Positions 4,596 to 7,645 of a DNA stretch of 7,645 nucleotides are shown piece by piece. This stretch comes from CAYSIX01 sp964431205 (GTDB lineage: Bacteria > Planctomycetota > Phycisphaerae > Phycisphaerales > Phycisphaeraceae). The notes beneath the pieces are model-generated. The model saw only the letters and a list, made by a program, of their open reading frames with translations, had not been told where the DNA came from and made no database searches. A program made the translations under genes and the position numbers. How positions within the stretch are numbered: the first letter of the stretch is position 1; every line of letters starts with the position of its first letter. The stretch is taken from contig CAYSIX010000200.1 of assembly GCA_964431205.1 (NCBI GenBank), forward strand, positions 1-7,645, given 5' to 3'.

Positions 4596-5279
4596 ATGGG
4601 CCGATTCACACGGCGCATCGCGAAGTATGTCTTCATCGGAGCCGTGATCAATGTGCTGATCGCCTGGGGACTCAGTGTGTGTCATGTCGGCACGCCGTTT
4701 GAGTGGCGTCCCTTCCACAATACAAGGCCCGAAAGCCCAGTGGCGATTTTTGGGGTTCGTCGTGTCGGTGTGGCGTGGGTCATGGGGGTGGGTCGGCCGG
4801 GTTCTTTGATCGCGCGATATCCAGACCGTGTTTCTACGTATCGGGAAAGGGTGTGGTGGCCGTCCGACGCCGTGACTTTCCGGGACGCAGACTTCGCCGT
4901 GGCGTCCGGGTGGCCGCTGCTTTGCCTCTCGTCTTGGCGCACGACGCGCACGATCACGCTTTCCGGCGATCAGGGATTACGGTTCCAACACGTCTATCAC
5001 TGGGGCGTTGTGCTGAGCGACGAAACACCGAACGGTTACCGGCAGGTGATGCCGACGGTGTTGCCGCTTCGCCCGATATGGTCTTCGTTTGCCATCAACT
5101 CGATGGCGTATGCAGCCCTCATGGGTGTGGTGGTTGCTGGTTTCCGGTCCATTCGTCGTTGCCAACGTCGGTCGCGGGGCTGGTGCGTGCGGTGCGCGTA
5201 TCCGCTCGTTGGCATGATGGTCTGTCCTGAATGTGCGTGTCCAAATGTGGGCGGGGACGCGGGACAGGATGACGGCTGA
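4596..5279 (+). CDS. Planctomycete-type two-TM protein with C-terminal zinc ribbon
   Basis: A 227-aa protein with a basic N-terminus, a first membrane helix at 11-28 (YVFIGAVINVLIAWGLSV), a polar central domain (about 30-160) probably outside the cytoplasm, and a second helix at about 165-184. Next comes an Arg-rich stretch and a short zinc-ribbon-like end with Cys197, Cys200, Cys210 and Cys213 (CVRC...CPEC, C-x2-C-x9-C-x2-C). The LPLRPIWSSFAIN segment before the second helix and the 'RGWCVRCAYPL' ribbon match, from my memory, a large family of uncharacterised planctomycete membrane proteins that usually read LPLRPIWPGFAIN and RGxCxxCGYDL...CPECG. Here the Gly of CGY is Ala (CAY) and the Gly after CPEC is Ala. 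The start has only a distant GAGGA. Function unknown; the metal site is inferred. Confidence 0.7.
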   Translation: MGRFTRRIAKYVFIGAVINVLIAWGLSVCHVGTPFEWRPFHNTRPESPVAIFGVRRVGVAWVMGVGRPGSLIARYPDRVSTYRERVWWPSDAVTFRDADFAVASGWPLLCLSSWRTTRTITLSGDQGLRFQHVYHWGVVLSDETPNGYRQVMPTVLPLRPIWSSFAINSMAYAALMGVVVAGFRSIRRCQRRSRGWCVRCAYPLVGMMVCPECACPNVGGDAGQDDG

Positions 5280-5288
5280 GCGGCGTGG
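5265..5288 (+). repeat. Direct repeat copy B at a gene 3' end
   Basis: Partner of 4474-4497 (22/24 identical). Here it spans the last codons and the TGA of the zinc-ribbon gene, in a different reading frame from copy A, so the similarity is at the DNA level and not a shared peptide. Confidence 0.6.
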
Positions 5289-5381
5289 CGGGGGTTGACG
5301 CCATCCAAATATCGACCTAACGTTATTGGTGTCGCTTTTTGCGCGGCCGCTGCGCTCTTTGACAAGTCAAGCCGGGCGGGA

Positions 5382-5411
5382 ACCGCAGATTCACGCAGAT
5401 GGCGTGGATGG
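5382..5411 (+). repeat. CGCAGAT 10-bp periodic repeat remnant
   Basis: CGCAGAT occurs at 5384-5390 and 5394-5400, and a decayed third unit (CGTGGATG) follows at the same 10-base step. The pattern resembles, from memory, the 'CGCAGATTACGCAGATT' intergenic repeats found in many bacterial genomes. Confidence 0.5.
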
Positions 5412-5593
5412 GAGTGGCCGGGTGTATGGGGAGTGTCCGGGTTGCCGCCCCTCGTTTCAAGTCCCCATGCTCGCCGTGTCCGCCGTCGTCAAGCTCTGCC
5501 AGCACGGATCACCGATTCCTACTCCCTGCCTCCGTGATCACAGCGGCTTTTCTTGACGTTCGTGGTGCCTGCGCGGTTTCAGGGTTTGCCCTA

Positions 5594-5690
5594 GGGGGTG
5601 ACGTCACCCTGACACGGGGGTGACAGGGGGGGTGACACACGCTAAATCCTTTGTGCATTCTGACTTGGTCGAGGGGGGTGCGGGGGTGAC
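5594..5690 (+). repeat. GGGGGTGAC repeat cluster
   Basis: Four exact copies of GGGGGTGAC occur at 5594-5602, 5616-5624, 5628-5636 and 5682-5690. The first three are nearly contiguous; the fourth lies 45 bases away. The intervening DNA (GCTAAATCCTTTGTGCATTC) is much less GC-rich. Confidence 0.65.
5596..5609. repeat. 14-bp perfect palindrome GGGTGACGTCACCC
   Basis: The first GGGGGTGAC unit is joined to an inverted unit (GTCACCC) to make a gapless palindrome centred between 5602 and 5603. It could bind a dimeric protein or be a junction of inverted repeat units. Confidence 0.6.
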
Positions 5691-5776
5691 ACGGAGTAGG
5701 AAGGTAGGAGTCGGGAGGGAAGGAGTCAGGAGGTAGAAGAAAAGAGGAGAGCTGGAAAGCGGGAAGCACGGAGAAG
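5691..5776 (+). repeat. Purine-rich (GA) tract
   Basis: About 85% of these 86 bases are A or G on the plus strand, by hand count. AGGAGTC is repeated at 5706-5712 and 5721-5727. GGAGTAGGAA (5693-5702) is an exact inverted match of TTCCTACTCC at 5516-5525, so the GGGGGTGAC cluster sits between the arms of a 10-bp inverted repeat. Confidence 0.6.
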
Positions 5777-5786
5777 TCGCCGTGCG

Positions 5787-5818
5787 ATCGCCAGATCACC
5801 CAATCGCCCAATCACCCG
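5787..5818 (+). repeat. 8-bp tandem repeat, four units
   Basis: Units ATCGCCAG, ATCACCCA, ATCGCCCA and ATCACCCG follow one another without gaps. The fourth base alternates G/A, giving a 16-bp higher-order period. A decayed fifth unit (ATGGCATC) follows. Confidence 0.75.
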
Positions 5819-5820
5819 AT

Positions 5821-5856
5821 GGCATCCGGTGGATCCGGCCGATCCTGGCATCCGGT
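5821..5856. repeat. Hairpin flanked by 10-bp direct repeats
   Basis: GGCATCCGGT at 5821-5830 and 5847-5856 flanks GGATC-cggcc-GATCC (5831-5845). It lies 35 bases downstream of the 195-aa gene's stop, so it might act as that gene's terminator, although no T tract follows on the minus strand. Confidence 0.55.
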
Positions 5857-5890
5857 CGAAGTCGAGGGTGTAGGGGTGGCGCGGGTGCGG

Positions 5891-6478
5891 CTAAGGCAGG
5901 AGGTGAAAGATGAACCAGAGGACGGCGAGCTCGATGGTGGCCAGCAGGACGATCAGCGCGGCGAGGCGCTGGCCGGCGGGTTGCTGGAGGCGTTGGAGGA
6001 GGGTGGGGCGGCTGGGGCGGGGGATCATGCGGAGCTGGGGCTCGGCGGCGGTGGGGCAGTGCTCGGCGGGGTAACCGCGGCGGGCCTGGTGCTGGATGAC
6101 GGCGATGACGAGGTTGGCGTCGAAGGGCGAGAGGCCCAAGACCTGGCCGAGGCGGACGAGGCGCTCGCGTCGGTCGGGGGTGAGGATGGCGCCCTGGAGC
6201 TGCTCGGCGGCGCGGACGGCGAGGACCCAGCGTGGGTCGGCGGGCTCGGAGATGGGGTCGAAGGCGTCGGGGTGGCCGGGGCGGCCGAGGGACGTGGCCG
6301 GCGTGGCGCGGTGGCGTCCGGGGGGTGTCGCGGTGGTGAGGCTTGGGCCGACCAGGCGAAGGCGGGGCTTTGCGGTGGGCCGGGACGACGCGGGGGCATC
6401 TGCCAGGGCCTCGGGCGCAAGTCGATCGATCGCGGCCTCGGCGGGTGCGGGGCTCGGATTATCGGAAGGGGCGTTCAT
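5891..6478 (-). CDS. Conserved-looking protein with C-terminal membrane anchor, 195 aa
   Basis: A 195-aa protein in three parts. Residues 1-80 are Pro/Ala/Ser/Thr-rich and probably disordered. Residues 80-155 are a compact helical segment (DPRWVLAVRAAEQLQGAIL, then RRERLVRLGQVLGLSPFDANLVIAVIQHQARRG). Residues 172-195 form a single membrane helix (LAALIVLLATIELAVLWFIFHLLP) running to the last residue, so the chain is tail-anchored with its bulk in the cytoplasm. No named family is recognised. The start at 6478 is supported by AAGGA upstream (spacing about 12) and a promoter 20-50 bases before it; an in-frame ATG at 6505 overlaps the predicted -10 box, so I reject it. It follows rimO on the same strand after 224 bases. 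The opposite strand also has a long open frame, a side-effect of GC bias. Confidence 0.65.
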   Translation of the reverse strand: MNAPSDNPSPAPAEAAIDRLAPEALADAPASSRPTAKPRLRLVGPSLTTATPPGRHRATPATSLGRPGHPDAFDPISEPADPRWVLAVRAAEQLQGAILTPDRRERLVRLGQVLGLSPFDANLVIAVIQHQARRGYPAEHCPTAAEPQLRMIPRPSRPTLLQRLQQPAGQRLAALIVLLATIELAVLWFIFHLLP

Positions 6479-6500
6479 CGTCGGATGGGTCCTTCCCAGA

Positions 6501-6528
6501 AACATAGCACGAGAACGGGCCGAGCCAA
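6501..6528 (-). promoter_or_regulatory. Promoter of the 195-aa gene
   Basis: Reading leftward, TTGGCT (6528-6523, 4/6) and TATGTT (6506-6501, 4/6) are separated by 16 bases. The start would be near 6494, leaving a short leader carrying GGAAGGA before the ATG at 6478. This implies expression independent of rimO. Confidence 0.45.
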
Positions 6529-6620
6529 GAGAAGTTGGGCCTGGGGCCGGGAGAGGCCGGGGAATTCGGGGTCGTGGAACCCGGCTCGCGGAGGTGGGGG
6601 AGTCCCGGTTCGTTCCCCGT

Positions 6621-6695
6621 CGCTTCCGCCTCGCTGAAGCGTTGCGGGCCGAGGCGGCGAGCGCCGGTGAGTCTGGGTTCGCCAAAGCGAGGCGG
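6621..6695 (-). terminator. Inverted repeats downstream of rimO (possible terminator)
   Basis: AGCGAGGCGG (6686-6695) is an exact inverted match of CCGCCTCGCT (6626-6635), 50 bases apart; the stem begins 8 bases past the rimO stop. Inside and overlapping it, CGCTTC (6621-6626) and GAAGCG (6636-6641) form a local 6-bp stem that would compete for the same bases. There is no T tract. It could be a rho-independent-like or mRNA-stabilising structure. Confidence 0.35.
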
Positions 6696-6702
6696 GCCCG
6701 GG

Positions 6703-7645
6703 TCAGGGGTGCGTGTGTGCGAGGGGCAGGCTGACGCGGCGAACGAGGTCGGCGGTGGGCTGGGCGACCAGGTCGTAGCCGTCGGCGTGGGTGACGCGGC
6801 ATCGGACCAGCTCGCCGGGGGCGAGGGGTTCGCGGCTGAGGACGTGGGTCAGGCCGTCGATCTGCGGGGCCTGGGCGAAGGTGCGGCCGAGGCATTGGTG
6901 AATGGCAGAACCCGAGGCCCCGCCGCGGCCCGGCTGCGTCTCGGCCCGGGCGTCGATGAGCACGTCGAGCTCGACGGCGCGGGCGGCGAGCGACTCGTTG
7001 CGGGCGAAGGCGACCTGTTGCTGGACCGTCATCAGCTCGTCGATGCGATCGGCGATGACGTCGTCGGGGATGGCCTGTCCCCGGGCGTGCAGGGTGGCGG
7101 CGGGGGTGCCCGGCTCGGGGGAGTAGGGGAAGACGCCCAGGGCGTCGAACTGGAAATCCCGGACGAAGTCGACCAGCTCGCGATGCTCGGCGTCGGTCTC
7201 GCCGGGGAACCCGCTGATGAAGGTGGTGCGGATGGCGATGTGTGGGACGCGGTCGCGGAGCTTGGCGAGCAGCGTCTCGATGAGGCGGCGGGAGGTGCGG
7301 CGGCGCATGGCGTCGAGGACACGGTCGTTGATGTGCTGCAGGGGCATGTCGATGTACTTGACGACGTGGGGCAGGCGTGCGATGGCGTCGATCATGTTGT
7401 CGGTGAAGCAGGAGGGGTAGGCGTACATGAGGCGGAGCCAGGCCCCGGAAGCGCCGCCGTGCTCGGCGGCGACGGCGTTGAGGGCTTCGAGCATGCCGAC
7501 GAGGCCCGGTTCGTAGCCGATGTCGTCGCCGTAGCTGGTGGTGTCTTGGCCGATGAGGTTGAGCTCGAAGGCGCCGTCGGCGAGCAGCTCGCGGGCCTCG
7601 GCGAGGATGCGGTCGATCGGCTTGGATCGCATCTTGCCGCGGATC
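6703..7645 (-). CDS. rimO: Ribosomal protein uS12 methylthiotransferase RimO (5' end missing)
   Basis: The last 313 codons of a radical-SAM methylthiotransferase. The frame is open to the window edge, and the four residues before the first internal Met read IRGK, matching the RimO 'PxIRGKxRSRP' stretch, so the gene starts outside. RimO adds a methylthio group to the conserved Asp of ribosomal protein S12. Matches, numbered from the internal Met at 7632: FELNLIGQDTTSYG (22-35), LRLMYAYPSCFTD (66-78), YIDMPLQHINDRVLDAMRRR (93-112), IRTTFISGFPGETD (134-147), and DALGVFPYSPEPGTPAA (163-179). A C-terminal TRAM domain (about 220-292) contains GRTFAQAPQIDG (249-260) and APGELVRCRVTHADGYDLVA. The AQAPQIDG and ADGYDL signatures favour RimO over MiaB. 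The N-terminal domain and the CxxxCxxC cluster would lie beyond 7645. The TRAM domain carries a Gly-rich insertion (about 230-245). Confidence 0.93.
   Translation of the reverse strand, partial: IRGKMRSKPIDRILAEARELLADGAFELNLIGQDTTSYGDDIGYEPGLVGMLEALNAVAAEHGGASGAWLRLMYAYPSCFTDNMIDAIARLPHVVKYIDMPLQHINDRVLDAMRRRTSRRLIETLLAKLRDRVPHIAIRTTFISGFPGETDAEHRELVDFVRDFQFDALGVFPYSPEPGTPAATLHARGQAIPDDVIADRIDELMTVQQQVAFARNESLAARAVELDVLIDARAETQPGRGGASGSAIHQCLGRTFAQAPQIDGLTHVLSREPLAPGELVRCRVTHADGYDLVAQPTADLVRRVSLPLAHTHP

Larger units (their letters stand above)
5280..5890. other. Gene-free convergent intergenic region, repeat mosaic
   Basis: These 611 bases separate the zinc-ribbon gene from the convergent 195-aa gene. 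Open frames exist on both strands, but their translations are Arg/Pro/Ser-rich, lack ribosome-binding sites, and read like translated simple repeats. The region is a series of short repeat fragments (listed separately), strongly strand-asymmetric from 5690 to 5780, with degraded 'ACGGAG' motifs (5691-5696, 5768-5773, and inverted near 5532-5537). No clear terminator for either flanking gene was found; GCGC-ggccgct-GCGC (5341-5355) followed by TCTTT is the nearest candidate. Confidence 0.6.

Noticed and set aside
4478..4702. 74-aa frame with an ATGA overlap at the SPFH stop
   Set aside because: The overlap looks tempting, but the frame runs 107 bases into the zinc-ribbon gene and its translation has no membrane or domain features.
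3645..4718. 357-aa minus-strand frame opposite the SPFH gene
   Set aside because: His/Arg-rich mirror of a GC-biased gene; no recognisable domain.
5594..5690. GGGGGTGAC copies considered as CRISPR repeats or iterons
   Set aside because: Units are 9 bases with irregular spacing, no spacer-length regularity, no cas or replication-initiator gene nearby.
5819..6637. 272-aa plus-strand Gly/Glu-rich frame opposite the 195-aa gene
   Set aside because: Low-complexity mirror translation; the minus-strand frame has a promoter, a start signal and a membrane helix.

Overview
The window is high-GC DNA whose genes look like those of a Phycisphaerae-type planctomycete. This is inferred from protein style, not from a marker gene. 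The clues are a membrane protein ending in a 'RGxCxxC...CPEC' zinc ribbon after an 'LPLRPIW..FAIN' segment, small GC-rich membrane proteins, a tRNA with no encoded CCA, and a repeat-laden convergent intergenic region.

Layout. At the left edge is the N-terminus of a minus-strand membrane protein (1-138). It diverges from an alpha/beta hydrolase (357-1271). A tRNA-Pro(GGG) follows (1470-1544), with a promoter and a strong hairpin-plus-T terminator. Next comes a DinB-fold protein (1809-2297) with its own promoter. A perfect hairpin and a TATAAT box then lead through a candidate leader ORF (2448-2600) into three tiny membrane-protein genes: 64 aa, 80 aa (overlapping by GTGA) and 98 aa. A separate promoter and a very structured leader precede an SPFH/slipin-type membrane protein (3702-4481), followed by the 227-aa two-TM zinc-ribbon protein (4596-5279). 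All of these are on the plus strand.

Positions 5280-5890 hold no convincing gene. This is the junction between convergent genes and it is packed with short repeats: CGCAGAT units, GGGGGTGAC units with a 14-bp palindrome, a purine-rich tract, an 8-bp tandem array, and a hairpin flanked by direct repeats. On the minus strand, read from the right edge, are the 3' two thirds of rimO (radical-SAM uS12 methylthiotransferase with TRAM domain) and then a 195-aa proline/alanine-rich protein with one C-terminal membrane anchor and its own promoter.

Functional links. No complete pathway or defence system is visible. The best candidates for something undescribed are the run of tiny membrane proteins with an apparently structured, uORF-containing leader, and the composite repeat region at 5280-5856. 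All promoter, hairpin and family calls were made by eye; no searches or folding were run.
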